Shown here one piece after another: positions 1 through 11,065 of a stretch of 64,000 nt of DNA. A program made the translations under genes and the position numbers. Under the pieces are notes generated by a model. That model was not told the DNA's origin. It ran no database searches and was given only the letters and a program-made list of their open reading frames with translations. The DNA is from Cycas panzhihuaensis (taxonomy: Eukaryota > Cycadophyta): the NCBI GenBank assembly GCA_023213395.1, contig CM041465.1, positions 4,650,001 through 4,714,000 on the forward strand, given 5' to 3'. Position 1 is the stretch's first letter, and each line of letters opens with the position of its first letter.

Positions 1-1074
1 TTTTAAGAAGTTTAATAGAGACAAAGGAAACCCACCTAAAATTTTCCCCTTGTACTATCTTAAGAAGTATGGAACACATATTAGTTAGCACATATGGATT
101 CTTTTGACTTAATATTACCTAAGTGAAGAGAAAATATATGACCCATTGTTGTTGCTCTAAAGCACACTTACAATGCAAATTCCTAAGGTTGAAACATCTA
201 ACACATCGGCTCCTAACTGTTACATTTCTTACTCATGAGTAATCTAGTTATCCCTTGCTACATCCTCACATGTGTCTAGTAATTCTAAAATCTAAGCTAT
301 TACCTTCAAAGTCATATCAAGTAAGTAGGCCTGTTGTGCACTTTGACTAACCACTACGGTCAAAAAATTAAATGCAATCGGGAACAATCCTACTTGTATA
401 TATCAAGAAAACCCTACTTTTGTTAGGTTTATCTTATGCTCATCTATCATCGGCATAGTATCTCTTTCTGCTCATTATTTCATCATTTGTTTCCTAAAAT
501 ACAATGTTAAATTTAGGGATATCCTCCATTCTACAATTTCTACTACAATTTTTGGATGCTTGCTTATATTGGACCTGGTTTATCACTATTGATTCTCTTA
601 GTAAAGTCCTCTTTTACTTTATTTACCTCGTGTAGCCATCATCATTTCAAGTATAAATTGTCGCATTCATACCTTTGTTGTAGCCAAATCATAATTAGGA
701 TCTCCATCATTATCAACCACTGCTATGTATGATGGCCACTTGTATGATTAATATTAATTGTATCTTTTGAAAATCTCACACTACCCTTAACCATCATGTC
801 AATTATAACTTACCATCAACTCATCATTATTGTTATTTGATGTGTTCAATTATTCATGCTACCAAATCACATCAATTTTACAGTTGCATATCTGTCATTC
901 TTACTCATGTGATTACAGCCATTACTATCTTAATTATGAGTGCAAGTATCTTTATGCACAGTTATAACTAAGATAATTATAATCATTCTTATATGAGGAG
1001 GAAACTATCCTCATGGCAAGTTAATTATATTTGTTCACTTAACCACTTCCTTCATATAGAATTACAATTATCCT
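1..1074. other. AT-rich stretch without recognisable gene
   Basis: I see no convincing coding region, RNA gene or LTR terminus here. The text is AT-rich with stops in all frames. It lies to the left of the integrase end of gypsy element G0, which is on the minus strand, so it could be G0's 3' untranslated region, its 3' LTR, or unrelated host DNA. I could not match it to the candidate G0 5' LTR near 54353-54876. Confidence 0.4.
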
Positions 1075-1750
1075 CAATCTTAGTATAAGGTTGTAATATT
1101 CCATATATAATGTTGTAACTTCCTCGTGTAGCATTCCTTGTGCCTAATTAAAATATTCATCATGCCAGGTTATAACTTCCCTCTTCAAGGTTGTAACTTC
1201 CTTATCCAAGTTTGCAACTTTATCATGTTAGTTACAATGTTCTTTATGTTAGGTTGCAACTTCCCTCTTACAAGGTTAAAACTTACCTCTTCTAAGATTG
1301 CAACTTAATCATGCTAGGTTGTAACATTCTTCATTCTAACTTGCAACCTCATTGTATCAGATTGAAATGTTCTTCATGCTAGGTTGCAAATTCCCTCTTC
1401 TAAGGTTGCAATTTCATCATACTAGGTTGTAACATTCTTTGTGTTAGGTTACAACTTCCTCATGCTAAGTCACGACTTCCTTCACCCAGAGTTGTAAACT
1501 TCCTAGTTCATAGTTACAACTATCCTCATCTAGAGTTATAAAAGTCCTCATCTAGAGTTGAAATGATATTTGTCCAAAGTTACAACTTTTAACATTCAGA
1601 GTTACAATTGTCTTAGTCCAAAGTTGTAACTTTCAGCAGTCAGAGTTACAACCGTCCTCGTCCAGAATTACAACTTTTCACATTCAGAGTTGTAATCGTC
1701 CTTGTCAAAAGTTGTAACTTCTGTCATCCAAAGTTATCACCATGGTTGTA
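1075..1750. repeat. Degenerate ~24-bp tandem repeat (minisatellite)
   Basis: About 25 or more imperfect copies of a unit of roughly 24 bp built around GTTGTAACTT / GTTACAACT, with short pyrimidine-rich spacers such as CCTCATC. Copies are most regular from about 1480 to 1740. The array sits just beyond the integrase C-terminal end of gypsy element G0. That is the same relative position as the 60-bp repeat spacers after pol in elements G-A and G-C. No coding capacity is seen. Confidence 0.8.
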
Positions 1751-1895
1751 AAAGATCTACAAAACAAGAACTTCTTATACTTCATATAATTAAGTGTTCT
1801 CTTGTCCCTATGGTTTATGTTCAATTTTTCCTTTCTTTTTTCATAACTTACTGTGTACTACTTTAGTCGACTTCCATTGACTATTTTATTAAATA

Positions 1896-3100
1896 ATGTT
1901 CTATCTAAATGTTGAAATTATACAATACCATTTTATTGAATATGGTTTACCTTATATGGACCTAACCATTGTAACTCCATTTTACCTGGCTTCATATGAA
2001 ATTTGTTGTTGTACAAGAGAACCAAATCTCCTTCCTGGAACCGAGGTATTTTCAAATGTTGATTATGCTATGTATTACGCCTCTATTTTTCTACTTTTAA
2101 TCCCCACAAGTCTCTTGCTTTTCATTCATCCATTTTCATCAATTCAACAAATTGTTAATCCCTTGAGTCCTTTTCTGATAAATATAGCTTCACTGCTACT
2201 CATAAGCTTTTTGTTTGGAACTCCAGAGGAAGTACATCCTCTAACCTATAAATTAACTGGAATGGTGTTTGTTTATGGGGTCTTTTACCATTGTTATGTC
2301 TTCATATAACATTGAATACAGTTGTTCTACCCAATCCGTTCTTCCTTCACTATAAATCTTGGACAAGGCTAGCTTTAAAATTTTATTTGTGCTTTCTACT
2401 TACCCATTTATCCATGGATAATATGGGGAGGATTTGTAATATTAGATCACGAATTCTTTTGTAAGGTGCTAATTAGTTTGGTTTAAGAAACTACTCCTTT
2501 GATCTAATACAACTTTCAAAGGGCATACAAAACGAACAATGATAATATCATATAAAAATCTAGTTGTACTTCAAGCATCACATATCTTCATAGGTTTAGC
2601 TTCGGTCCATTTAGTTAAGAAATTTGTAGCAACCAATATGTATCTTGCATTGGTTTATCTAGCTAGTGGGTTGATTGGTCCAACAAAATCCAAATCCCAT
2701 TTTTTGAATGAAGCCTATGATTATATGGGATGTAAAGGAATGAAATAATTTTTACTTAGCTTACCTACCCATTGGCACATATCAAAACTACAGATCTATT
2801 TTTTTATGTCCTCAAATAATATGGGCCACCATAATCTAGTTAGTAATAACTTTCTAGCAGTTGGTTCTACACTATAATGTTTTATTACCACACCCTTATG
2901 GGCTTCTCATATTACCAACTCTACCTTGTATTCCATTATACATCTTCTCAAAACACCATCTAGTCCTAACTTATACAACATCCCTTGAATTAACTAGAAT
3001 GGGAAAAAAAATTCGAATAAAACTCTTCCACTCCACATATTCCATCCCTAATGGTGTTTGCCATGTAGTAACGTATTACGTAATGCATTTCTACCACTTT
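1896..3100 (-). pseudogene. pol: Ty3/gypsy integrase remnant (element G0)
   Basis: This is the reverse strand of a decayed integrase that would insert element cDNA into the host genome. Reading right to left, the order follows the better-preserved integrase of G-C (37760-39100): a zinc-finger region near 2740-2880, a block around 2620-2700 matching the part of G-C around its first catalytic Asp, then a PYYPWING-like motif near 2390-2430 followed by VEST. That corresponds to the family's YYPRANGQAES motif with the catalytic Glu. The C-terminal tail lies near 1896-2040. There are many stops and frameshifts. A long plus-strand ORF at 1896-2309 is a chance antisense reading of this region. Confidence 0.75.
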
Positions 3101-3690
3101 GGTATTGTCTTAATAGAAAATAGTTCCATATCAGAAAAGTTGCCATGCACCCTAGTGGTAGGTTATCCTTTCACTTCTCTTGATAAGAAGTCTAGGATCA
3201 TATGCTTTTCTCTCTTTTTTACTATGATTTTAAAATTAAATTCTTGAAACAACATCAACCATCTACTAAATCTACCCTATAGAATAGGTTTATTAACCAT
3301 ATATTATAAGGCCCAGTGATCAACAAAAAAGATGAATATATTAGCCAATAAATAGTATCTAAATTTATGTAGGGCATAAACCATACGAAGGCGTTCTCAC
3401 TCTGTAACTAAATAGTTTTGCTCTACTTCTATCAATTTTTGACTTATAAAATATATTAGTAGATCTATTTTGTTGTATATTAGTTATGCTAGCATACATC
3501 AATTGGAAAATAAAGAGGTATCAACATGCACATGAAAAGGTTTCTCCCAATTAGAAAATCTCAATACAGGTACCTAAGTAACTTTCTTTTTGGATAAATC
3601 AAAAGTAAGTTGTTGTTGTAGCTTCCATTGCCATGTGAATTTCTTTTTCAACAAGGTTTCTAAGGGATTAGCTATTTTTGTGAGATCATA
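3101..3690 (-). pseudogene. pol: Ty3/gypsy RNase H remnant (element G0)
   Basis: Minus-strand remnant of the RNase H domain that degrades the RNA strand during reverse transcription. The text at 3250-3400 aligns by eye with G-C RNase H (39120-39260). At 3540-3690 the reverse strand reads KPFHVHVD and, further upstream, KIANPLETLLKK, matching the KTFHVHVDAS and GPLEELLKK blocks of G-A and G-C. The homology stops sharply at about 3690, where copia element E begins. The matching RT part resumes at 8463, with the six bases ATCATA at both junctions. Confidence 0.75.
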
Positions 3691-3799
3691 GGTTTTTGAC
3701 CTAACTAAGCCTCCGCAGGAGTGATGTTCAACATAACCTTAGTAGGAATCATGTTTATAAGTTATGCATCTATATGAAGGCTAGAATTGAAGCCCAGAA

Positions 3800-4937
3800 T
3801 TGAAGTCCTAAACTCTTGGCAATAAGCATGGTTTAACCCTTACTGACCAAGATCCAATTTATTCACTGAGCAACACCATTCTTCTGGGGGGTATAAGGGG
3901 TAGAAAATTATTATTCGATGCCATTATACTTACAGAATTGGGTGAACTCATTGGATATGTATTTATATCCATTATATTTCAGGTATATGGATCAATTGTC
4001 TAGTCACCACATCAAGCTTGTAGAGTCCATATTCTTTATATCCTAAGGCAATTAAGTTGCCATTTAGATCTATAATCATCCATTTTTAAAGATGGTTGAA
4101 TAAAATATTAAAATTTTATTTATTTATTTGGCTAACTAAAAGTAAGTTGTGTGTCATACCAGGTACATAAAACACATTATTAAGATGATGAGGAGTGTTT
4201 AAATTCCTTAATGAGATAGGAATGTTGCCAATCTTAGCGACCTCTAAAGTTCCATCATCGCCAAAAGTAATAAATTAATCATTAATTGGTCTTGTATTAG
4301 TTAGGAGTTCTTATGAACCTGTCATATGTTCAGAAGCACCTGAATTGATCAACCAAGAGATATTAGAATGATGTGATGCCAAAGTAGCAAAGAAAATATT
4401 TTGAGAGTCAGTTATATAGCCTCCTTGGTTCTACCTCTAGTTACAATTTTTGTTATATTGGTTTCTCTAAGGAGCATTTTGGTTTTGTATCCTTGGTCCC
4501 TAGTAGTTTGGTTGATTCTATCTCTAAGGTCCTTGATAGTTTCCACATCCATGAGTTTGATTATCTTACATATCAAGGTGGTACTAAAATTGATGCTATT
4601 GAAGGTCAACTTTCTTTTTCTTGCAGTATAGTGCTATGTATCTAAGTTTGCTATAATAATGTAAACAACCACAAGATTATAAGATGATTAAGGCTGACAT
4701 GACTCTTATAACTACTTATTAGGTTGTTGATTTAAATTCATTGAACCAAACTAATGTGTAAGCTATGGATGTTGAGGTCTTCTTCTATGTCTAGCTACAA
4801 ATGTTGGTGTAGAAGAGGAAGTTCCTAGATTCTTAGAATGGTTCAAAACGCATTCTTCCTGGGGAAATAGACCCTCAACTATATTAAAATAAATGGTGGA
4901 AAGATAATTTGTATGTGACAGATTATATATGAGGGTA
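3800..4937 (-). pseudogene. pol: Copia E gag C-terminus, protease and integrase fragment
   Basis: Minus strand, right to left. A gag tail near 4800-4937 includes a block like LPPGYNTLIYNLS once joined across the solo LTR. A degenerate zinc knuckle lies at about 4610-4675 (reads LRYIALYCKKKK with misplaced cysteines). A protease motif INSGASEHM lies at 4323-4354, with the catalytic Asp changed to Asn (codon at 4344-4346). An integrase block near 3870-3890 reads PQKNGVA, the region of the catalytic Glu. Stops are frequent. Only about 450 bp separate protease and integrase end, so much of the integrase core is missing. Confidence 0.65.
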
Positions 4938-4942
4938 TTATA

Positions 4943-5517
4943 TGTTGAGAATACAAGGTCCCAAACCTTAAACTGCTACAAGATCTAAACTATTTTGCAA
5001 CTAGTTACAGGAATCGAAACTAAGATTTAACATGCAAGTTCTAAAATTAGAGATAATACAATAACATCAATATATAAGCTAAACATCACATATGCACCTA
5101 ATATAACGTGGTAAAACCCTAGTAGTGTGCTAGGGAAACATCCACGCAGGAAATGTATCAATCTTTGTTGATGTAGAATGGAGAAACAGTACATCTCAGT
5201 AGCAGAGTGCTCTCAGGAACAACCACCAGTTGTCGCCCTCATCACAGTACATTACATTACATACAACATAATAAGAAAAACCCTAAAATGGGCTACATGA
5301 GAGGGACATCCAAGGCATAAATCTCAACCATAGAATCTAGGGTATTTGTATTGAACTACCATGATTCTCTTTACATTTTAATATGGTTCATAGGGCTAAT
5401 TTTTTGGGCTACTGCCGCCCCCCTTGGAACCCCCTGAGAAAGATTAGGGGGGGGAAACCGTGCCGAAAGCATGCCAAAATTTTAGCCCCAAAAATATTAT
5501 TATCACAATATCCAACA
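4943..5517. repeat. Solo LTR (copy A) of a copia family
   Basis: A 575-bp LTR starting TGTTGAGAATACA and ending TCCAACA. It is flanked by perfect 5-bp target duplications TTATA at 4938-4942 and 5518-5522. It matches the LTR at 9020-9643 over its length, including GTGTGCTAGGGAAACATCC and the C-rich GGAACCCCC block near the end. No internal region follows and copia E gag resumes directly on the far side. It is therefore the product of LTR-LTR recombination after insertion into element E. Confidence 0.92.
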
Positions 5518-5960
5518 TTATAACCAGGTGGCAAAACATTAACAATGCAGGATACAACATCATTGTCCATAGTTGGCTGGCCCACAATTGATAACTAGTT
5601 CTTAATCACTTTAATCTGGGATAAGTGATTTATTATGGATCCTGTAAATAGAATGGAGAAAAGTTAGGCTTTAAGAATCATTGCCTTAGCATTGCCCTTC
5701 CTCTTATAGAGTGTACAAATGATGTTCCAAGCTTCTGCAAACGTAAAGACAAGCTCTATATTCTGGTTGATATTATCCTCAGAGGATAGTTGAAAGGGAA
5801 AAAGGGAAACTTCATCAAGCTCAGTAAAGGTAGCTACTTCATTAAGATCAAGTGGAATAAGGTTATTAGGAACATTAAGATCTTCAGTAGGAATTATCTT
5901 ATGATTTTTTTCTAAAAATATAAAACCAAAGTTTGTTTATGATTAGAGTATTTTTTACTT
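5518..5960 (-). pseudogene. gag: Copia E gag remnant
   Basis: Minus-strand decayed capsid protein of element E. On the reverse strand near 5700-5760 it reads FAEAWNIICTLYKRK followed by GNAKAM, which fits the copia gag (UBN2-type) pattern of AKEAW..L..LY. Downstream, towards 5530-5640, it reads INHLSQIK and then VSCIVNVLPPG, as in the usual SLP/LPPSY block. The reading continues on the other side of solo LTR A at 4937. Stops are scattered throughout. Upstream acidic residues near 5780-5930 probably belong to the N-terminal part. Confidence 0.65.
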
Positions 5961-7179
5961 ATTTTTTCTAAGATCAGAAGTTATCACTACTAGATAGTTT
6001 AATAGTATTATCTATAATCATCTAAAGTTCCATATTGTCTTAAATGCGTCCTATCTACCTAAAAAGGGTGATCTAAACTAAGATCTAAGTCTTAATGTCT
6101 CCACTTCTAAATAGCCCTTGGTAGTTAAGACGGTCTTATCTGATGGTATACCTACTCATAAGTGGTAGCTCAAGGACCCAAAATACCTGAAGGTATGTGG
6201 GCACTATAGAAGGCTTGCCCCCCCACCATATCACAATGTTGACCTACTTGCACTAGAATTATAGCCTAAATGATATATCCTCATTTAAGGGCACACTTCC
6301 AACCAAGACACTCACTCCCTCAAGGTCTAGCCCGGTCTCCAAACTCCAAGGTTTTAGATATAACACCTTATCCTTCCATTGATTACACCTAATAGCTAAA
6401 GGGCCTCTCTAATATCTACATGATTTGAAAATGACTAATAGAATGTACAGAGTGGTAACTTCAGAGGTCCTAATCATTCCCCTTGCAAGACTGGTAATCG
6501 GGTGGCTCCCTTGGTTTTTATCTTTTTTAATATTTTTTATTAATGTTGAAAAGATTTAGTAATTAATAAATTCATTGTAATGTTTTAAGTAGAAAAAATA
6601 AAAAAAGTCTTTCTTAAAAAACTAAAAAACTACCTAAAATAAATTTTAAAATGCTTAAAAAATGATTAAAAATTATTTAAAAAATGATTGAAATTTACTT
6701 TAGGTTATGGACTATATTAAAAATAGGATATTCTAAGGATATGCTAATTTATATAACCTATAGTTTCTAAAATTATATAAAAATCAAATTCAGGCAATGG
6801 GAATTTAAAAAAATAAAGTAGTAGAGTAGATATGGGAGGCAAACTCTTTATACAGAAGTAATGGATTCTCAATCTATCTTCTCCACTACGAAGTAGACTC
6901 AACCAAGGTCAATTTAAATGGTTATAAGCCATACTTTTGTCCATCCAATTATGTAAAGGAATAAAATAAAGCTACCAAATGAATCTCAATCTTTAGATCA
7001 ATGTATACCAATGAATTTGTAGAAAAAAAAGCTAATTTGTTCCCCTTTATTTCAATCTTGAATTAGTCTTTAACTAGTTGCACCTAATCTGGAGTTAGCA
7101 ACGAAGGAAATACACTCCATAAAAGAGCCATGTGGATGTAAATAGAGGTTGATCGATTAAAATATTAACACAACAGTAA
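5961..7179. other. Untranslated stretch, probably leader of copia E
   Basis: No ORF, LTR terminus or RNA gene is supported. The stretch lies between the gag remnant and primer-binding site of element E and is best read as part of a long untranslated leader, or as inserted DNA. It contains an A/T-rich block (about 6530-6790) and a C-rich block (about 6210-6370). Confidence 0.35.
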
Positions 7180-7400
7180 ATAGAGGCCATGCATGGCCAA
7201 TTGGGCTTTTCAAGAGATGAATCGGGCCATGTAGGTCTGATAAACAAGCGATGCAGTGTTGCCAAAGGACAACAGAGGGATGCTAAGATCATTAGAGGGC
7301 CATACAGGCCATGAATAATGCAGTCGAGATCTAAATGAGGCCATGCAGGCCATAAACAGTGCATTCAAGATCTAAATAAAGCCATGTAGATAATCAAACA
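7180..7400. repeat. Short tandem repeat in the leader of copia E
   Basis: Three to four imperfect units of roughly 50-60 bp. Each carries variants of GAGGCCATGCAGGCC followed by an A-rich segment and AGATCTAAAT. The core CCATGCAGGCC recurs near 7185, 7305, 7340 and 7380. The array lies between the primer-binding site and gag of element E. A minus-strand ORF across it (7095-7364) is probably a by-product of the repeat. Confidence 0.6.
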
Positions 7401-8058
7401 ACAAAGGAGGGCAATGGAAGCCACCAAGAGCCAGACTTAATCCACAGATAGATGATCGAGAGCTTTCAAAGGCCACAGACAATAATTATGTACTATGTAG
7501 AGGCTAAACAATAGTCACCCAACCAACACAAGTTGATAAAAACACTCAATAGAAGTTGCCTCTTTATATAACAGTCATAATATGCCTCAATAGAGATTTT
7601 CCAGCTAGTGCATGTGTGAATACACCTCAAACAGAGGTTGCCACACTAATTAGGAGAAAGGTATGACTTTAAAGATGCCAATACAAATAGTGAAGGATGC
7701 CCAAACAAATGCAGTAATAGCTATCAACTATTACAGTTCAAAAATTAGGCAACAAAATCATTTCAAAAGAGATTTTTTTTTATTAATCTTTAACAGGTGC
7801 AACTAGTAAATCATTTGATTAAATAATAAGGTATAGATCTCAACGAGTTCATCCTACAGATCTACAGATCATGCATTCAAGCTTTGAAGCATCAATGTAG
7901 CCAATAGAAAGTTTAATAAGCAAGCAAATCTTTGAGAGAGCACCTAGTAAATGGTTCTCCATTCAACAATAGAATACAGCCATGAGGGAATTATACCAAA
8001 GAGGTCGACTATGCAAGAAAAAATCTAGAAAAATGATTAAGATACTTGGTAAAGACTA
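7401..8058. other. Untranslated stretch next to primer site of E
   Basis: No supported gene. AT-rich sequence between the short tandem repeat and the primer-binding site of copia E, with no coding similarity I recognise in either strand. Confidence 0.35.
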
Positions 8059-8070
8059 GCTCTGATACCA
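8059..8070 (-). other. Primer-binding site of copia E
   Basis: The reverse strand reads TGGTATCAGAGC, the classic plant copia primer-binding site complementary to the 3' end of initiator tRNA-Met. It lies two bases from the candidate LTR end at 8073 and shows that element E is transcribed on the minus strand with its 5' LTR to the right. Confidence 0.85.
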
Positions 8071-8072
8071 AG

Positions 8073-8421
8073 TGAAGGAGGTTGTATATCTAGTTGCTTT
8101 GCAACCCAGTTTAAGACTCACAACTTCCTCAAATTTTCACACACATTCAACAAAAAATAAAACAGAAAGGTAAGCATTGGAATTAGTCTCTAATACTCCA
8201 AAAAATAATGCTTGTATTCATTCATTAAATCATAAGAATCAAAGTACATCATATGATAATGAGATATATAAAAAATACCTTGTACATCAAACAAAAGGGG
8301 GTAATTACAAAATGTAAAGGAATGTGAATCAAAGGATTGTGTAAGGTACCTTGCATAATTATAACTTATGACCACTTCATAAGAGGACAATATACAACCC
8401 CATACAATTAGGTTCACAACA
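8073..8421 (-). repeat. Candidate 5' LTR of copia E
   Basis: Bounded by TG at 8073 next to the primer-binding site and by CACAACA at 8421, so that the reverse strand runs TGTTGTGAACC to CTTCA. No second copy is present in the window to confirm the ends. Sequence 8422-8462 before G0 coding resumes is unexplained, so the LTR could extend to 8462. Confidence 0.5.
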
Positions 8422-8462
8422 TTAAGTTGTGACTATATCTATTTACATGAAATGAAGCCCTT

Positions 8463-9019
8463 ATCATAAATAATTTTATAAACTTCTTATAATACCCTAT
8501 CATTCCTAGAAATTCTTTGACTTGCTTGAGTGTTTTGTGAACTAGAAAATTTAGGATTTTAGACACTTTATTAGGATCAATTAACAACCTAATTTTGGTG
8601 ACTACATAACCTAACAAAGTCCCAAAAGGAACCATGAATGTACCTTTTGTAGGATTAAGACATAAATTATTTTTCCTATAAGTTTCTAGCATCAAATGAA
8701 GACTGGCAAGATGGTTTTTTAGCAAACTATAAAGTGCCCAACTATCTAAAATTGCCTCAATTATTTTCCCAATGGTTTACTTAAAGATATTGAGAATCAC
8801 TGTCTGAAATGTAGCAGGAGCATTGGTCAGACTAAAAGGCATGACTCTAAATGCATACATACGTTATTTTGTAACAAAAGTTATCTTTAATTGATCCTCT
8901 GATGCCCATGACTTTCTCTACAATATCTTCAGTAAAAGGAATGGAAATAGGTCCTTCTTAATTACCTTATTCAGATCTCTATAGTTAATAGAGACTTTCA
9001 ATTTCCTATTCATCTTCAG
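8463..9019 (-). pseudogene. pol: Ty3/gypsy reverse transcriptase, C-terminal part (G0)
   Basis: Minus-strand remnant of reverse transcriptase. Residues seen include LCLNPTK, VPFGTLLGYVV, DPNKVSKI and EFLGMIGYYKKFIK, the usual thumb/connection blocks after the catalytic site of gypsy RT. The upstream part (8760-9010) aligns by eye with G-C RT (39900-40130) but has stops. The text breaks at 9019, where element B is inserted with target duplication TTCAG, and resumes at 10142. The left end meets copia element E at about 8463. Confidence 0.85.
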
Positions 9020-9643
9020 TGTTGAGAATACAGGGTCCCAACCCTTTAACTGCCACCAAGATCTATTGCATTCTTATAACTAGTTACAAAAATCGAAACT
9101 TAAAATTACATGCAAGTTCTAAAATCAGAGATTATACAGTAAGAAGAAAATGAAAGCCAAACATCACATGTGCACCCGATATAATGTGGTAAAACCCTAG
9201 TAGTGTGCTAGGGAAACATCCACACAGGAAAGGTATCAATCTTTATTGATGTAGAATGGAGAAACAGTACATCTAAGTAGCAGAGTGCTCTCAGGAACAA
9301 CCACCAGTCGTCGCCCTCATCATAGTACATTACATTACATACAACATAATAAGAAAAGCCCTAAAACGAGCTACATGAGAGGGACATCCAAGGCATGAAT
9401 CTCAACCATAGAATCTAGGGTGTTTGTATCGAACGACCCTGATTCTCTTTACATTTTGATAAGGTTTATATGGCTAATTTTTTGGGTCGGGGGCTATCAC
9501 CCCCGAACCCCCTCCTAGCGGGAGTCATTCCACCCCTTTTAGGGGGCTCTCGCTTGGAACTCCCCGAGAAAGATTAGGAGGGGAAACCGCACCGAAAACA
9601 TGTTATAATTTTAGCCCCATAATTGTTGTCATAATACCCAACA
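9020..9643 (-). repeat. 3' LTR of copia element B
   Basis: A 624-bp LTR, TGTTGAGAATACA to ACCCAACA. It matches solo LTR A, with an extra GC-rich segment (about 9483-9545) that includes GGGGGCTATCACCCCCG, a potential stem-loop absent from copy A. The element's RNase H follows directly. Confidence 0.9.
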
Positions 9644-9649
9644 ATCTCC

Positions 9650-10040
9650 ACCTTGACAACAATTACCCAGTACCTTTTCTAGACCCTTCATCATCTTTTC
9701 TACAAGCCAAGAGAAGTCAAACACCATTTGAACTTCTCTATTAGTACTGGTTTTGTGAATATATCAGCATAATTCTAATTAGTGTGAATCTTCTCAAGTG
9801 CCACTCCACCTGCTTCCACAACCTATCTAACGAAATGGTACTAAAGAGCAATATGCTTTGTTCTACTATGATAAGATGGATTCTTGGCTAAGTAAATGGC
9901 ACTTTGACTATCACAAAACACCTTTATATTTTCCTGTCTCCTTCCAAGCTTAACCAATAGACCCTGTAACCATATTGCTTCTTTACAAACATGTGCTGCA
10001 GTAACATATTCAGGTTTCATGGTTAACAGTGCAATTATGC
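9650..10040 (-). pseudogene. pol: Copia RNase H fragment of element B
   Basis: The minus-strand open frame (to about 9841) contains EAIWLQGLL, FCDSQSAIYLAKNP and HSRTKHI, the conserved RNase H core of Ty1/copia polyproteins. The N-terminal part of the open frame (reading GGSKGGKS) is derived from LTR sequence across the deletion junction, so it is a chimera and not a native start. Further text to 9650 is the decayed C-terminal tail. Confidence 0.85.
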
Positions 10041-10141
10041 TCTTGCCCCCCTTGGAACCCCCCAAGAAAGATTAGGAGGGGAAACCGCACTGAAAACATG
10101 CCATAATTTTAGCTCCATAATTATTGTCACAATACCCAACA
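10041..10141 (-). repeat. Truncated 5' LTR of element B
   Basis: The last ~100 bp of the LTR family seen at 9020-9643 (CTTGGAACCCCCC to ACCCAACA). It is followed at once by target duplication TTCAG. Confidence 0.88.
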
Positions 10142-10665
10142 TTCAGAATGACTACAACCAAACTCACCCATTCACTACTTTCTACCTCAAAGATATAATA
10201 TGTCTCAAGTAGTTTATTAAGATTAGCCTTTACCTTTTATTTATATTTGGGATTTATGCGGTAAAGGTGTTGTCTCAGTGGCTTAGATCCCCCCACTAGT
10301 TCTATCTTATATTCACCAAGTTTAGGCAGAATACCTTTTAAGTCCTTATAAGACTAGGCAAAGATGTCTTTATACTCCAAAAATAGTGAAGTAACATGTT
10401 ACATGATTTTTGAATCCCAGTGATCTCCCAGATTGATGATCTAAGGTTTCTCCTTCATTCCAATGTTAATCTCTCACAACTTAAGTTTTTCTCCTAACTT
10501 AAGTATTTCTCCTTCAACTATCTTACCATCTAGACTCAATGTACTGTCCATGTTCCAATGCAGAATAACTAGGAGAAAATGATTATGATTCATGTTGAAT
10601 ATTATCTTCTTTACTTATTTTGTTATATCCAATATAGAAGCAATTTTTTTCCTCCTCCATGATTT
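10142..10665 (-). pseudogene. pol: G0 pol: RT N-terminal side and upstream linker
   Basis: Minus-strand continuation of G0 after element B. The text ACCTTTTATTTATATTTGGGA near 10231 and CCTTTTAAGTCCTTATA near 10332 match G-C at 40255-40275 and 40357-40370, the stretch just before the RT catalytic core. Further right it matches the acidic linker (AATGTTAATCTC near 10463 against 40485). Many stops. Element C interrupts it after 10665. Confidence 0.75.
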
Positions 10666-11053
10666 TAAAGAGAAAATATAATTACAGAATCAATGTGATA
10701 ATGGAACTATAAATCATGCAAAGAACAAATAGCATAAACAAACCAAGCACTCAATAAAGAACACAAAGAGATTCAGGTCTAAGCATAGACCTTTTATTAA
10801 TTTGAGCAACAGCTAAAGAATTACAGAGATGAATAAACCCCAACTCTTCTCATTGATTGATTAAAGACTCATCCACAACCATATTACATGTGTTATTACA
10901 TAAGAATATAAAGACACAACATTACAAGATACTACCTTACAGTTTTACAATATAATGGGCATAAACCATGGGCTGACAAAAACCCCTATAAAGGGGCTCG
11001 AGTGTAATGCCTATACCCATGTAACACTTGCAAAGTGTTCAACATATCTAATA
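10666..11053 (-). repeat. 3' LTR of copia element C
   Basis: A 388-bp LTR matching 15162-15549. It is followed on the plus strand by ATCTCCCACTT, the complement of a purine tract that would prime plus-strand synthesis. Confidence 0.88.
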
Positions 11054-11065
11054 ATCTCCCACTTG

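Larger units (their letters stand above)
3691..8462 (-). mobile_element. Ty1/copia element E inserted in G0 (degraded)
   Basis: A minus-strand copia element between the RNase H and RT halves of G0. It shows, from right to left, a candidate 5' LTR, a tRNA-iMet-type primer-binding site, a long leader, gag, a zinc knuckle, a protease motif and an integrase fragment. No RT, RNase H or clear 3' LTR is visible, so its left part appears to be deleted. ATCATA occurs at 3685-3690 and 8463-8468 and is the probable target duplication, but the exact borders are uncertain because the LTR termini are not clean. A solo LTR of another family (A) sits inside its gag. Confidence 0.65.
9020..10141 (-). mobile_element. 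Internally deleted copia element B with TSD
   Basis: Complete at both ends but only 1.12 kb. It has a full 3' LTR (9020-9643), an RNase H fragment, then only the last ~100 bp of the 5' LTR (to 10141). Target duplications TTCAG lie at 9015-9019 and 10142-10146. The missing part (gag to RT plus most of the 5' LTR) was lost in one internal deletion joining RNase H to the C-rich part of the LTR near 10041. Its LTR belongs to the same family as solo LTR A. It interrupts the RT of G0. Confidence 0.9.

Noticed and set aside
1075-1750. CRISPR-like array
   Set aside because: Units are imperfect, contiguous and ~24 bp without unique spacers, and the setting is a plant retroelement.
1896-2309. 137-residue hydrophobic plus-strand ORF, could look like a membrane protein
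   Set aside because: It is antisense to the gypsy integrase tail of G0, and its hydrophobicity comes from complementing A-rich codons.
7095-7364. 89-residue Cys/Pro-rich ORF in copia E leader
   Set aside because: Produced by the short tandem repeat; composition and repeats explain it.
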